From Tigriopus japonicus (lineage: Eukaryota; Arthropoda; Copepoda; Harpacticoida; Harpacticidae): a stretch of 64,000 bases of DNA. How positions within the stretch are numbered: position 1 is the stretch's first letter; each line of letters begins with the position of its first letter. The DNA lies in assembly GCA_010645155.1 (NCBI GenBank), contig JAAGOF010000143.1, forward strand, positions 20,979 through 84,978, in the 5' to 3' direction. The position numbers and the translations under genes are program-made. Shown piece by piece: positions 21,301-30,113 of this stretch. The notes below the pieces were generated by a model. It was not told the origin of the DNA. It did not search any database and worked only from the letters and a program-made list of their open reading frames with translations.

Positions 21301-22232
21301 ACGCACTACGCCATGCCTCACCCCATCGAGTTATATTTTTTTAAGTTAACATGTCGCATAATTTCGAAAATCCTTTTAATTTTGAGTAACATTTTTAAAC
21401 CATAAAGTACCTTTCCGGGTTCCAAGGTCGAGGCATTTCAAATTGATTATCTAGCAACACTGATCAGTGATCAAATTAAGATCCAAGATCGTTGCAAACA
21501 AAAACCAAAAGCCGATCCCTCCTTAAGACATTTGTTTCGTCCCTAGAATATTCAACTTAATTTATGTGAGATTACATTTCATTTGAATCTTTTCAGGTTC
21601 AGGCCGAGCCATTTCTCCGTAAAGCGTTGATTATTTCACAGGATTAGTGATCGACCGAAAGCACTTTTGGCCGAAATTACGGTCGAAATTTTGGTTTCGG
21701 TCATGCCTACCGAAAGCAGACATGCACTTTAATAAATGGAGTTTCACAACAAACTCGAAATGTTTTGGTTCAAAAATGTTTGAAACCAAAGTTTTTCCGA
21801 TTTAAAAAAAATTGTGATTACTTAACATCAAACTCATGACCAATTTGAATGTTTCAAGAGAATGTTGTTTGTTAATGATTTTGTTGTCAGTTGCTTTCGA
21901 TTTTGGTGTCGGTGAAGCCCTCTTTTGGCTGAAACTTTCTGTTTCGGTGAAGAGCCCTTTCGGTCCATCAATTCAATACACAGAACCCTTGCAAACCTTT
22001 TTTTGAAAGACTTCACTTGAGTTGAAATTTTGCAACTAATTCCTCCAATCAAAATTTTGTGACCATTTTGAAATCATATTTCTTCATTTAAAATTATGTC
22101 AAAAAATCTGTTATTTCAGCTAAACGACAACCGTTCAATGTGCGCTTTCGCAGTGACAGCTATGAAACGTTAAACGAACTAGGAATTGCGGGATTCCGTC
22201 TACTTTACACGCAGAACTCAAATGGATGCTGA
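9335..22232 (+). CDS. secreted CUB-domain protein of an arthropod-type family, nine coding exons
   Basis: Exons 9335-9449, 10033-10054, 10182-10309, 10611-10928, 13608-13705, 15795-15940, 19894-19990, 20071-20254 and 22120-22232 have GT/AG borders and agreeing phases, giving 406 aa. A signal peptide (hydrophobic core LPLVLIFVSLLCITSS) leads to a short Arg-rich linker, then the family motif SLFQIVTFPNEPC and a six-Cys knot-like segment (NGTCYTSEECTSKGG ... GYGVCC). CUB-like modules follow, with conserved CPCSDNICQLRLDFDQFII, ICGTNSGEHMYVD, NQNQNICIRRERGNCRIC and CCGY. The C-terminus is GFRLLYTQNSNGC. I recall many insect and crustacean paralogues with this exact motif order; their function is unknown, probably extracellular protein or carbohydrate binding. 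Exon 2 is only 22 nt but supplies both the phase and the conserved SLFQIV motif. The introns are packed with transposons. AATAAA is at 22342. Confidence 0.93.
10335..10515. mobile_element. degraded hAT MITE, family with TIR caggggtcggcaacc
   Basis: Begins ctggggtcggcaacac and retains diverged internal motifs of the intact copies at 43716 and 44160 (tggatgaatctcggtcccactattttgga). The right end is unclear. It lies in intron 3 of the CUB gene. Confidence 0.6.
12073..13559 (+). mobile_element. 5'-truncated jockey/CR1-like LINE with a reverse transcriptase ORF
   Basis: The RT frame is open from about 12073 (SNYRPISLTS motif, before the first ATG at 12130) to the stop at 13464. Visible motifs are YLDFAKAFDKVDH, GVPQGSILGPLLF and the catalytic YADDTKL, then the thumb (SIVQPHLEYASPIWAP) and a C-terminal domain. 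The endonuclease and N-terminal RT parts are missing. The 3' UTR ends in a C-run followed by twelve A. It sits in intron 4 of the CUB gene in sense orientation, ending only about 50 bp before the exon 5 acceptor. The last ~715 bp are nearly identical to the copy at 3088-3802. Confidence 0.9.
14005..14640. repeat. long imperfect palindrome (foldback-like element)
   Basis: Sequence around 14150-14200 (caagaagcacggaaatcatg, ggaggctagcaatga) returns in reverse complement at about 14555-14610. The centre near 14338-14401 is a tight hairpin (gaatgaatgaactcgccctt / aaggctagttcattcattc). Arms are about 230 bp each. The left arm appears to hold an extra ~100 bp near 14040-14145. A fragment of the same family (cataagg... 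gcatagaatgaatgaactc type) recurs at 55665-55715. It lies in intron 5 of the CUB gene. Confidence 0.7.
14690..15020. repeat. partial copy of a ~500-bp dispersed repeat (family R2)
   Basis: Shares long blocks with 40925-41452 and 56735-57222, including ggtcactttct, actaggtgacca, acattgaataaatcattgg and the tail cacactaactgtccgctcaa. Non-coding. Confidence 0.7.
16316..18210 (-). mobile_element. decayed jockey/CR1-like LINE, reverse transcriptase pseudogene
   Basis: The minus-strand RT is open over 16677-18068, with TASGPDGIS-type N-terminal RT motifs, SNYRPISLTSVPCKVMEALV, YLDFSKAFDKVNH, GVPQGSVLGPLLF and FADDVKLF. The N-terminal continuation (to about 18210, GYVNSFWKSARSFGPLFD) is in another frame, so a frameshift lies near 18070. 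The C-terminal piece at 16446-16664 is again in a different frame. The 3' end shows a short tandem repeat (two units of tattggtt on the plus strand, 16318-16335), a CR1-like ending. It is antisense in intron 6 of the CUB gene and differs from the 12-kb LINE family. Confidence 0.88.
18472..18794. mobile_element. palindromic MITE with ~105-bp inverted arms
   Basis: The left arm (ttaaccctgccttaaatgtc ... gccactcttt, 18472-18573) is matched by the reverse complement at 18688-18794. Each arm contains the 14-bp palindrome gcgctgatcagcgc. aatt flanks both ends and may be the target duplication. Non-coding. Confidence 0.75.
18885..19560. mobile_element. foldback-type element: inverted GC-rich minisatellite arms
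   Basis: The left arm (about 18885-19125) is built of units such as ccgccacggcaaactctacc and gttaaactcccccaacagtg. The right arm (about 19340-19560) carries the same units inverted (gtggcggagtttactttggg, gttgggggagtttagc). A ~210-bp spacer separates them. Short reading frames in the right arm (repeats of VAEFTVAEF) are a by-product of the repeats. It lies in intron 6 of the CUB gene. Confidence 0.75.
20352..20603. mobile_element. hAT MITE, TIR caggggtcggcaacc
   Basis: A 252-bp copy of the family seen at 43716 and 44160; it starts caggggtcggcaacc and ends gcttaccccttg. A clear 8-bp target duplication was not seen. It lies in intron 8 of the CUB gene. Confidence 0.75.
21075..21115 (-). repeat. 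tRNA-like fragment (B-box hairpin)
   Basis: The minus strand contains ggcaagccccggttcgatcc followed by cgggcttgcc, a tRNA-like T-arm sequence with a B-box. No full cloverleaf is evident, so it is a tRNA-derived repeat remnant. Confidence 0.45.
21121..21243. repeat. diverged tandem duplication (~66-bp unit, two copies)
   Basis: ttgcattgaatgacagttca ... gagttgagttta is repeated about 66 bp downstream as ttgcattgaaagacggttca ... gagttgagtttgg. Confidence 0.7.
21242..21325 (-). repeat. tRNA-derived SINE head or tRNA pseudogene
   Basis: The minus strand reads tggcgtagtgcgttctgcgt (A-box-like) and, about 35 nt later, ggggttcaatcccggc (B-box). Acceptor-stem pairing is poor, so a SINE or pseudogene is more likely than a functional tRNA. 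Confidence 0.5.
21645..21973. mobile_element. diverged hAT MITE, TIR tagtgatggaccgaaag
   Basis: Same family as 32436-32760: begins tagtgatcgaccgaaagc, has the internal tcatgcctaccgaaagcaga, and ends gagccctttcggtccatca. No clean target duplication. Confidence 0.7.
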
Positions 22233-22341
22233 GTGGATGGAGTCGATATCCTCTAAACAGATGACTAGATATTATTTTCTATGTAAACGTGTCAACTTGA
22301 TTTAATCACTTGCTGCTCTATACGCCATTGTTAGGTTTTGA

Positions 22342-22347
22342 AATAAA
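22342..22347 (+). terminator. polyadenylation signal of the CUB gene
   Basis: Canonical AATAAA 110 nt after the stop codon. Confidence 0.6.
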
Positions 22348-22401
22348 TGTTTTTGAGAAAGTGCAAAAAACTTAGAGAATATCAAGAGGCACGGGAAATG
22401 G

Positions 22402-22459
22402 TGTAGCGCAATTGATTAACGCGCGACTAAGCAATGCTCGGGTTCATGGGTTCGATCCC
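22402..22459 (+). repeat. tRNA-like sequence / SINE head, truncated by an assembly gap
   Basis: gtgtagcgcaattgattaac (A-box) is followed by gggttcatgggttcgatccc (B-box). The 3' part is replaced by a run of N. A SINE or a real tRNA cannot be told apart until the gap is filled. Confidence 0.5.
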
Positions 22460-22477
22460 NNNNNNNNNNNNNNNNNN
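22460..22477. other. assembly gap (18 N)
   Basis: Undetermined bases directly after the tRNA-like B-box. Confidence 0.99.
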
Positions 22478-22748
22478 TGGAAGATCGCCTCGAACGGCGC
22501 AATTTTAACCCAGAATGGGCCCATCTGATTTCATTCAAGTTTGATGGCAGCACATTGGAAAGTGCACTCCGAGTTATCTTGGAGTTAAAACTTTTCACTG
22601 AGTCATTGAAATTTGCCTGAAGTTGATGGTAGTGATGGATTCAATTTGATTTCAATCTGTTCAATCTTTTAGGACTGCCACCAATGCCATTGGTCCATTG
22701 CAAAAATATTGCAAAAAAAGCCTTTGCTTGATCTTGATGGCACCCCAG

Positions 22749-23461
22749 CAGTGATGGGGAGGGGGGAGGGCGAACAAGAGATTGGGCAAGCTGTACCGGC
22801 ACAATGCTTGGGCGTGCCGAAGCTTGACACTGTTTGGGTGTCTGTGCAAGTACTTTTCCCAGCTAACATGTTTGCCAAATTTGCTATGAACGAAGAATGA
22901 ACCTTTGGAATCCGAATGTCACTAAGCCTGGCTTATTTAGCTAAATAGGGCCCATGTCTGTGAAAGGATGTATTTGAAAGAAAATTACGCACTTAAATTC
23001 TCTCACAAGGGGAAATGCAAAAGAATTCGAGAATACTAAAAAAAGATTTGGCATCTTACTTTTTCATGCCGGCAACTCTGAGTAAACGAGCTTGTTCCGG
23101 AAGTGTGACTTCTAAAACTTGTTCTTGATTGGCCTCAAAAGTGCATTCATGGGTGGCTTAGAACCGAAACTTAAAAAATTCAAGTTTTACAAATGTTATC
23201 CAAAGTAAAAGACTTAATGTATCACTTCCACTGTTTTTGCTAAAATATAATGTTCAAAAGACCAATAAAAATGCTGTCACACTGCAAGTTTCTTAACACT
23301 TCTAAGAGCAACTGCATCTTCCAATGTTCCTTGACTTGCCAAGTGTATTGGTGTACAATACACCATACATTTTGGTGTATTGCCCAAGTGATGCTTGTAA
23401 ACAACTTGTGCTTGGGTGTCTGTGATGACTCAATACTTGCCCAAGTCACATCACTACACTA
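22749..23461. mobile_element. hAT-type non-autonomous element, ~710-bp family (copy 1)
   Basis: Flanked by the exact 8-bp duplication caccccag (22741-22748 and 23462-23469). Ends are cagtgatgg and catcactacacta. It is about 85-90% similar over its length to 39884-40591. No transposase frame. Confidence 0.85.
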
Positions 23462-23595
23462 CACCCCAGGCCCGAAGTCTTCAATAACAGGCCGCACTAA
23501 CGGCCAAAACTATTGAACATGCGCCTTGAAAGAGCTCTTTCAGCCTTTTTATGATGATACTTATTAGACTGGATGTTCTCCATCTTGTTTTAAGA

Positions 23596-24154
23596 CAACG
23601 GTTCTTAAACTGGGGATAAAAATCCCCAGGGATTCAGGGAAAATCCCAGAGAAAAATGCCAGGGCCCCAAAGAGGGGCCATGAAGGTTTTTTGAAAAACA
23701 CCAAACTGGTCAAAGTTTTCAAAATTTATCGTTTGAAAATGAAATTTTAATATTTATGTCACTTATTCCCTTCTAATAAAGCTCCAGAAGAATTTAATTG
23801 CTTTTTAAAAACAACGACATTAGTTAAGCTTTTGGATCCTTTTTACAGACCTTCTGCCTACCTACACAATAAAACATAATTGCGTGAGAGGTGAGCAGAG
23901 TATAACACAATATTCCCTGATGAATATGAGTGAGTATCTGAACTTGTAATTTCCAAAGTAATATGATACCAAAAGAAATTTGGCATTCTTTGAGGGCAGC
24001 AAACTTGCTGAGATTCTAGATCAGTATAAGGTTTTTGGATTTAAAGGTTTGTACCTCATTTACCATTAAGTTAAAGCAAAAGGGTAAAAGGGGGCCCCGG
24101 GCCTCTTAAGAAGCTCTGTGGTGGCCCTGGGTCAAAAAAGTTTAAGAACCCCTG
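23596..24154. mobile_element. hAT-type MITE, TIR related to ccaggggttcttaaactttt
   Basis: The left end caacggttcttaaactggg and right end aagtttaagaacccctg are inverted copies. They are flanked by ttttaaga and gtttaaga (7 of 8 match), a hAT-style 8-bp duplication. 559 bp, non-coding. Confidence 0.8.
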
Positions 24155-25151
24155 GTTTAAGAGGTCTAAACGGTCTAAACACCATTTTTACTTGTCTCAC
24201 GAAAGTTTGACATTTACCTCACAAACGGATTTTGGTCCTTATTACAATGCAGAAAAACATAGATAGAATCCTATTGGTATTGGATAGAATCGTATTAGTA
24301 ATTCTATCATATAGATTATCCATGTGTAGTTTTGCTTAACCACATCAATATCTACAATTTTGTTGTTCAAGGTTGGAAAATAGCAAAGAGAAGGCACGAA
24401 AGCAACCAAAACTTTTAAGAAGATTGATTCTGGTTTTTTTTATTACTTGCAGTTTATTTGCGATCTTGACTTTATTTTGAAAAGTCAATCGATTTGAAAT
24501 TTTGGACTGGTTTTTGTGCGACTGTTTGTATTTCAAGGTTCACGTTTATTTTGTGCTCTTTGTCCGATCTTAGTTGAAACGGCTTTTAAAGTCAATGGAC
24601 GTACCAGCCAGAGGCTAGTTTTTTAGACGCAAAAAAACTATCTTAAAATCGAAGTGCGACCTGCTTAGCTGGTTAGTTAGTACGATCTTAAGATCGTTCT
24701 TTGCGTCTAACAAACTAGCTTCAGATCCCGTACGAATCCAAAATCAAGATTTTGGATTGGACGGCACTAGACGGCACCGATCCGATCCAAAAAGTCACTA
24801 AATCGATATTGACCCGGAATCGTAAAATTTTGGTCCAACCCAACCTCGATATTTTGCGTAGCTTTGATTTCTCACGGGACCAAAGCCCAAATGGTCCAAA
24901 AGAGACTTGATGCATGTAATTAGTTGCTTGTTTTAATTTAGGTGATGAAATATTACTCAAGATTCATATTTGAAGCGTTTTAGGGAAAATTGTATCATGT
25001 TTTGACATGGTTCTAGCGTACTCATAACGTGGTTTTTATTCTTTTTTTGTCAAAATAACAACTCAACATAATTTTAGTGTGCTTTATGCTATAAATTCAT
25101 CGCTGTAACCCTACCAAGAAAAATGGGCAAGTGTAAAAAAGGGATCAATGA
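24155..25151. other. gene-free stretch with a ~110-bp inverted repeat at 24610-24720
   Basis: No exon recognised. Within it, ggctagttttttagacgcaa ... cttaaaatcga is inverted as acgatcttaagatcgttctt ... ctaacaaactagct, probably a tiny palindromic MITE. Confidence 0.5.
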
Positions 25152-25157
25152 TTTATT
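25152..25157 (-). terminator. polyadenylation signal of the LEA-like gene
   Basis: AATAAA on the minus strand, about 90 nt past the stop codon. Confidence 0.55.
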
Positions 25158-25246
25158 GTTCTCCACTCATGAATAAACGTTTCAATATAGACATATTTAC
25201 ATAAAACTTAGTTAGCGCACCGTAAAGTACATTAGATCTTCACTGT

Positions 25247-26005
25247 TTAGGCTTCACTGAGCCGGGTTGTGGCCTCGCTCAAATCGTTTTTCACGAGCTT
25301 GGCTGCCTCTGACAAGTCATTCTTGAGATCCAATCCGGCTTCTTTAGCAGCCTGTGTCTTCCTATCAGTGTAATCGGCCGTGTCCTCATAAGTCTCTTGG
25401 ACCGATTGCTTCATATTATCCGCCGTCTCTTGGGTGTTATGAAGAGCGTGTTTTGTGGCATCCGCATAGGATTCCACGGTTCGGTCGATTTCGTCCTTCT
25501 CCTGTCCGTAGATGGCCTCTGAAGTGGTCGTTTTGGCGTCTTCATACTGATCTTGAATGGTGTGTGCAGCAGCCTTGGATTGATCGGCCGTTTGATCCAC
25601 GTACTTGTCGATGGAACTCTCTTCCTTTCCATAGACCACCTTATTGACGGAATCCTTCACATAACTGAAGGCATCACTGGCCATTTCGCTGGCTTGGTGA
25701 ACTAGACTTTCCTCTTTGCGTTTTTCCTCATCGGATTTGGTCATGTCCTCATACTTGTTTTGGAGGTCATCCTTGGTGTCCTGGGTTTTCTCCTGGACTG
25801 AGTGCAGTGTCTCTTTAGTGCTTTGGGCTGTGCTATCGATGGTCTTATCTACGGAGCTTTGTTCTTGGCCATAGATGGCATGGTTGACCGATTCCATAGC
25901 GTTGTTGGCGGTCTCTTTGATGGTGTGAAGGGCGTTGTTGGTGGTGCTGGCCGCTTGATCCACATAGGAGTCGGTCGTAGCCTTGTTGTCGTTGTTCGGA
26001 CTCAT
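25247..26005 (-). CDS. LEA-like (group 3 type) hydrophilic repeat protein, intronless
   Basis: 252 aa from ATG 26005. It is extremely hydrophilic and rich in Ala, Thr, Asp, Glu, Lys and Gln, with no Cys and no Trp. It has three internal repeats marked by IYGQEQSSVDKTID (residues ~44-57), VYGKEESSIDKYVD (~124-137) and IYGQEKDEIDRTVE (~165-178), each followed by an amphipathic helix-prone stretch with KxxxHTIQ/ETA motifs. The C-terminus carries near-11-mer repeats (DLKNDLSEAAKLVKNDLSEA). This composition is that of late-embryogenesis-abundant-like proteins, which are disordered when wet and helical when dry and which protect proteins and membranes in desiccation, cold or osmotic stress. There is no signal peptide, so it is probably cytosolic. 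Single exon. Family assignment is by composition and repeat style; another coiled-coil stress protein is possible. Confidence 0.82.
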   Translation of the reverse strand: MSPNNDNKATTDSYVDQAASTTNNALHTIKETANNAMESVNHAIYGQEQSSVDKTIDSTAQSTKETLHSVQEKTQDTKDDLQNKYEDMTKSDEEKRKEESLVHQASEMASDAFSYVKDSVNKVVYGKEESSIDKYVDQTADQSKAAAHTIQDQYEDAKTTTSEAIYGQEKDEIDRTVESYADATKHALHNTQETADNMKQSVQETYEDTADYTDRKTQAAKEAGLDLKNDLSEAAKLVKNDLSEATTRLSEA

Positions 26006-26240
26006 GTTCGAGTTTGAATATCGTTTTCTTTTATTAACAAATGTTCACTGTGAGCTGAGTTATAGAAATGGTTCAGGAGCTAAAGCGCTCTTGCTTTAAA
26101 TATCATCTGGAGAAAATCCCGACGAGATCAGAAGCAGTCTGTGGCGCAAGAGGCGCATGCTTAGGCGCGCAAAAACCTGCTGCTCTCTTTCTAAAACGTT
26201 TCGACGTTTTAGCCTTAATCTGCTCAGGGTACAAAGTGCC

Positions 26241-26315
26241 TTATAAAAGGGAAGGTTCCCGGCCCCGTTTGGAAATGATTTGGGCCGGCTAACGTTTTGT
26301 GGAACGTTTGGGAAC
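26241..26315 (-). promoter_or_regulatory. candidate stress promoter of the LEA-like gene: TATA plus two heat-shock-element-like sites
   Basis: Reading on the minus strand toward the gene: a three-unit HSE-like site at 26301-26315 (plus strand ggaacgtttgggaac, middle unit TTT instead of TTC), a perfect two-unit inverted site ggaaggttcc at 26250-26259, then the TATA-like tttataagg at 26241-26247, about 240 bp before the ATG. Transcription start and factor binding are inferred. Confidence 0.5.
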
Positions 26316-26434
26316 AACACCCTTGAGACTGTTTTTATGTTTTTGGGTAGCCGAAGGCCACAAAGAAATGAAACAAGCATCAGTTGTTCACCAAAGGTTT
26401 TATTTGTTTTGACTCGAGAATGTTTCAAACAATT

Positions 26435-27946
26435 TTAGATGGCGGTTATTTTACGGTCTTTGGTCCCCACCAAATTGAGATGCAGAGTACTGGGTGTGGC
26501 GAGGGTGAAATCAATGACTTCTTCCTCGTCCAAATCATCATTCTCATTAACCATGTGCCGCATGTCAGAATCTTGATCCAGTTCTCTTTGCATCTTTTGT
26601 CCCTTTTGAGCTCGTTGACACGCCCTCAGTCTATTACCCAAAAGGCCACAAAAGCCAACCACAATCAAACTTGTCGTCCCACCCACCCACAACCAGAAAC
26701 TGTCCGAGAAATGAAACCCATTCCGATCGTCAAATTTGCCAGCCAAATGGTAATGGCACTCATCCACGTAATCTGAGCAACATACCGGGAAACTTTGGTA
26801 CTCCATTAGACAAGTTGGTTGGCAGGAGCAGATGCCTTCCAACCAAAGATCCGTCTCCGGGCCCAAATCAGACTCTGGGATATCGCATCGCATGGCACAA
26901 GATAACGGTGTTTGAATCGGAATCTGATCCGTGATGGGTCTTGGATTGAATTGGATGGTATTTTGGCAGAATTCGGCGTCGGTATAGAACATGACTTCAT
27001 CCACAGCAATATCGCCCAGATATCCCCGACCTGTTTGGCCTTCTATTACAACTTGATAAGGTTGCTGAAGGTTTGAGGGTAAATGTATGGCATATTGATA
27101 CCAAATGGGACCTTGGTTCCCGGATATTTGGAACAGAGGATCATAGTCTATGGTGTTGCCAGCTCCATCAGGGATTTGATAAACTTTTAGTGAGCCCATG
27201 GTGATACCGTTCATGTTGACGGCTAGACCCATGCATTTGATCTGATCTTGCGCTTGAATGAGAGGTGAATAAAGGCTAGCGGATTTCAAGGGCAGTTCCA
27301 CTTGGGACGAATCCAAGATCATGAATGGTCCAGTAGGTTCATCGAGAGGACCGGTTCCGTAAGTGCGATTGGCGAAATCCGAATGGACCCAAAACAACTC
27401 GTCCAATTGAGGTTGTCCCCAAAAGCAGGTGTCATGAGTGAAACTGCAATTTGGAGATTGCTCAAGGATAGGTTTGGAGCAGGTGGGCTCCGTTCCATTC
27501 CAAGAGGATCCATCACAAACCAAGACTGATCCTCCAATCAATTCATGCCCTACAGTTTATTCCAAGGAAGAAAACCCACTATTAAGACAAATTTATAACA
27601 AACCGAGCGACCTACCAATGTTACAAAAGAAGGTGGCCATGGCCCGATTGTGTTGATAGATGCGGTAGCCATTTTGGGGCGATGCGACATTACCACAACC
27701 TTGCCTTACACACACGGGATTGCTCTCAGGATACCATTGGTTGTCCAAGCAAATGGCCTCAGAGTAATCGGACACCAATGTGAACCGCCTCTTGCATTTG
27801 TACCGAATGGAACGCCCACCTCCACGAACTTTGATCCGTCCGTTTTTTAAGTCAGGAATCATACAATCTGAAGAAAAACTCATCACCTGCCAAACCTGGA
27901 GGCCCCATATCACGGCCAGCCAGATCATCACAACCCTCGGTAACAT
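26435..27946 (-). CDS. type I membrane protein: signal peptide, two CCP/sushi, MAM, somatomedin-B-like, TM
   Basis: Two exons, 27946-27616 and 27549-26435, with a 66-bp intron; the phases join to give 481 aa. The start is the ATG at 27946; an in-frame TTG two codons upstream is ignored. The signal peptide core is VVMIWLAVIWGLQVW. CCP 1 runs from CMIPDLKNGRI to PVC. CCP 2 runs from CGNVASPQNGYRI and is completed across the intron (ELIGGSVLVCDGSSWNG). The MAM-like domain runs from CSFTHDTCFWGQ to the conserved GDIAVDEVMF. A Cys-rich somatomedin-B-like unit follows (CSCQPTCLMEY ... VCCSDYVDEC). One TM helix (FWLWVGGTTSLIVVGFCGLL) precedes an acidic ~60-aa cytoplasmic tail. It is probably a cell-surface adhesion or receptor-like protein; the ligand is unknown. 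The start codon is preceded at 7 nt by a strong acceptor (tttttgtag). Confidence 0.92.
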
Positions 27947-27995
27947 GTTCAACTACAAAAATGCCCCTCTTTGAATTGACGATCAACTGAATCTA

Positions 27996-28001
27996 TTTAT
28001 T
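27996..28001 (-). terminator. polyadenylation signal of CCDC137
   Basis: AATAAA on the minus strand 40 nt after the CCDC137 stop and about 50 nt before the start codon of the CCP-MAM gene. Confidence 0.65.
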
Positions 28002-28040
28002 GGATTGGGTGGTACGCCTTATCACAGTTTCAACTTGTCA

Positions 28041-30113
28041 TCACGGGACTTTTGCTTTTGTTTGCTGGTTGCTCTTGAGAGAACGATAGGCTTGGATGAC
28101 GCGAACCCGTTCCTGGTTCAACATATGTTGTCGTGCCAATGAAATCTCGGGCTTGTCGCTCTTGAGTTTTTGCGCCAATAACAAGGTTGAATTCTTGTTC
28201 TTTTTGACGGTTTCATTGGGCTGCTTTTTCTTCTTGGGCAATCCTTTTAACGAGGGAGGGGCGTGGGCGATATCGTTGAACTTGACCTCATCCTGGAAGT
28301 CTTCAAATTCTTTAAAGTCCTCGTCGTTGTCACCCAATTCGTTGAGAATCTTGCCCAAACGACGCTTTTTCTTGAGCTTCTTTTCCTTCTCCTTTAACCG
28401 CTTGATCTTGCGTTTCTCCTCTTTGGACCGAACGATGATGCCTTTTCTGGCCAATTTGGCCCGCTTTTTATTGGCAATTTCCTCTTCAAGCTTTAAAAAA
28501 TGACATTAAGCGTTAACTTATGAGTGACACTCCTTTGTGTTGATAGTGAGCTCACGTCATCTTTGGGGCGATCTTGGACCACTGTTTTGCCGGTTTCCGG
28601 ATCATCGTGCACCTCAACGTCGAATTTCTTTTCGTACTCCTTTCGCTTGAGAACATCCTGAAATTACACAATCATAATGTGAATACTTGGATTCTGGAGG
28701 AATCTGGAGAAAGATTGTTGTGTCCTACTTGAACTTGGCGATGCATTCGATTGAAGAAACGTTTTTGGGATTCGCCTTTCTTTTGTTGGAAAACCGGAAT
28801 CGGTTTCAAGGGTCGCTTCATGCCGGGTAAGTTCATTTCATACCTGGATGGCCAAAAACACAACATTCGTTTTGTTAAGCATGATTTCTTGTCAAAGGGA
28901 GGGATAACACATGTGGCTTTTGGAGGCCAAAATAGTATTTTTAAAATAATCCAATGGTTTTTCGTAATGAAGGGTGGGAAGTATGATTTTCTTAACAATC
29001 ACATGTTTTTTTTGCTGTCCATTTTCAGGATTATAGTGTCATTAATTCCATTCTATTCCTAATTATGAACAGACCATTGTCTATCATACTTATTCCATAA
29101 AATATTCACAAAACAGCTAATAGGTGTTTAATGATTGCATTTTTTCAATGAAGGTTAAATAATTCTATTAACCCAAGCCGATTTCGCCATTCAAAAATAT
29201 TCAATCTTTCAGTCGATAAGCTCACATTTCATACCGTCATTTTAACTTTTTGTACCCACATTCAGTCCTCATTCTCCAAGAACACCTTTTAGGCTAAGAT
29301 TTGCGCATTTTTCAAGTATTATTTATTCTTTAAGGCAATACGTGAACGTTTTCAGTGAGGACAAAAACTCTTTAACAAAAATATTAAACTGGTCTTTCAA
29401 CCGATATTGTAGCGTTACTTTGCAAATGGCCGATTATTTTCATTGTAAGAACTCCTATTAGATGCCAAGCAGGTATGGGGTGCTTAACAGTTTCGAACGT
29501 TCTCGTGAAGTAAGAGATTTGTTTTTTTTTATCCTTTTATTTTCTATATTTTTATGTGTTTCGTGCATAATTTTCTTCATTTTAGGTTATCAAAATCAAC
29601 CCATCCTTCAATTAGACTACCAATTTCCGTGAAAATACACCGAAACATTTCACTGCATAATCCAATTGAACCCCCCAAACCCAAAAAATTGGAACCAATG
29701 GTACACACAATTCCTGACTCGGCATCATTTGCACAAAACATTAACTTTTTTTGGCTCAATTAATGTAACTCGTGTTTTGCTTGGTGATCGTATTTGTGTC
29801 CTCACCCCATCGATTTCGATGAATCCAACAATTGGCTCTTTTTTCGCGGCGATCGTCCTTTGGACTGAAAATTGGCCAAATTTTGCTTGGCCTCCATCAT
29901 CTCTCGCAGCTTTCGGGGCATTTCCTGCTCATCTTTTTTCGACGGCGCCGAATTAATCTAAATCATTCGAGAAATGAATGAAAATTTGGCGAAAATGAGG
30001 CTAGTTCTACGTATTTCTTTCACCTTGAGTTTGATCTTGTCGTCTCTCCGTTTTCGCTGAACTTCCGGATCTTTGACGCCATGATGCTTCTTTCCCGGAA
30101 TTTTCCGACCCAT
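28041..30113 (-). CDS. CCDC137: CCDC137 orthologue (nucleolar/chromosome-periphery coiled-coil protein)
   Basis: Five exons, 30113-30024, 29957-29806, 28843-28729, 28657-28556 and 28490-28041, have GT/AG borders and consistent phase, giving 302 aa. The N-terminus MGRKIPGKKHHGVKDPEVQ, the DEQEMPRKLREMMEAKQN box, FQQKKGESQKRFFNRMH and the C-terminal SLARQHMLNQERVRVIQAY match the landmark blocks of animal CCDC137 as I recall them (human 289 aa). The rest is strongly basic and coiled-coil forming (KEEKRKIKRLKEKEKKLKKK). The family localises to the nucleolus and mitotic chromosome periphery and binds retinoic acid receptor in mammals; here the role is inferred. The neighbouring CCP-MAM gene starts 94 bp after this stop on the same strand. 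Confidence 0.92.

Noticed and set aside
21242..22459. Functional tRNA genes
   Set aside because: A- and B-box-like sequences are present but complete cloverleaf pairing is not evident, and one copy is cut by N; SINE heads or pseudogenes are more likely.
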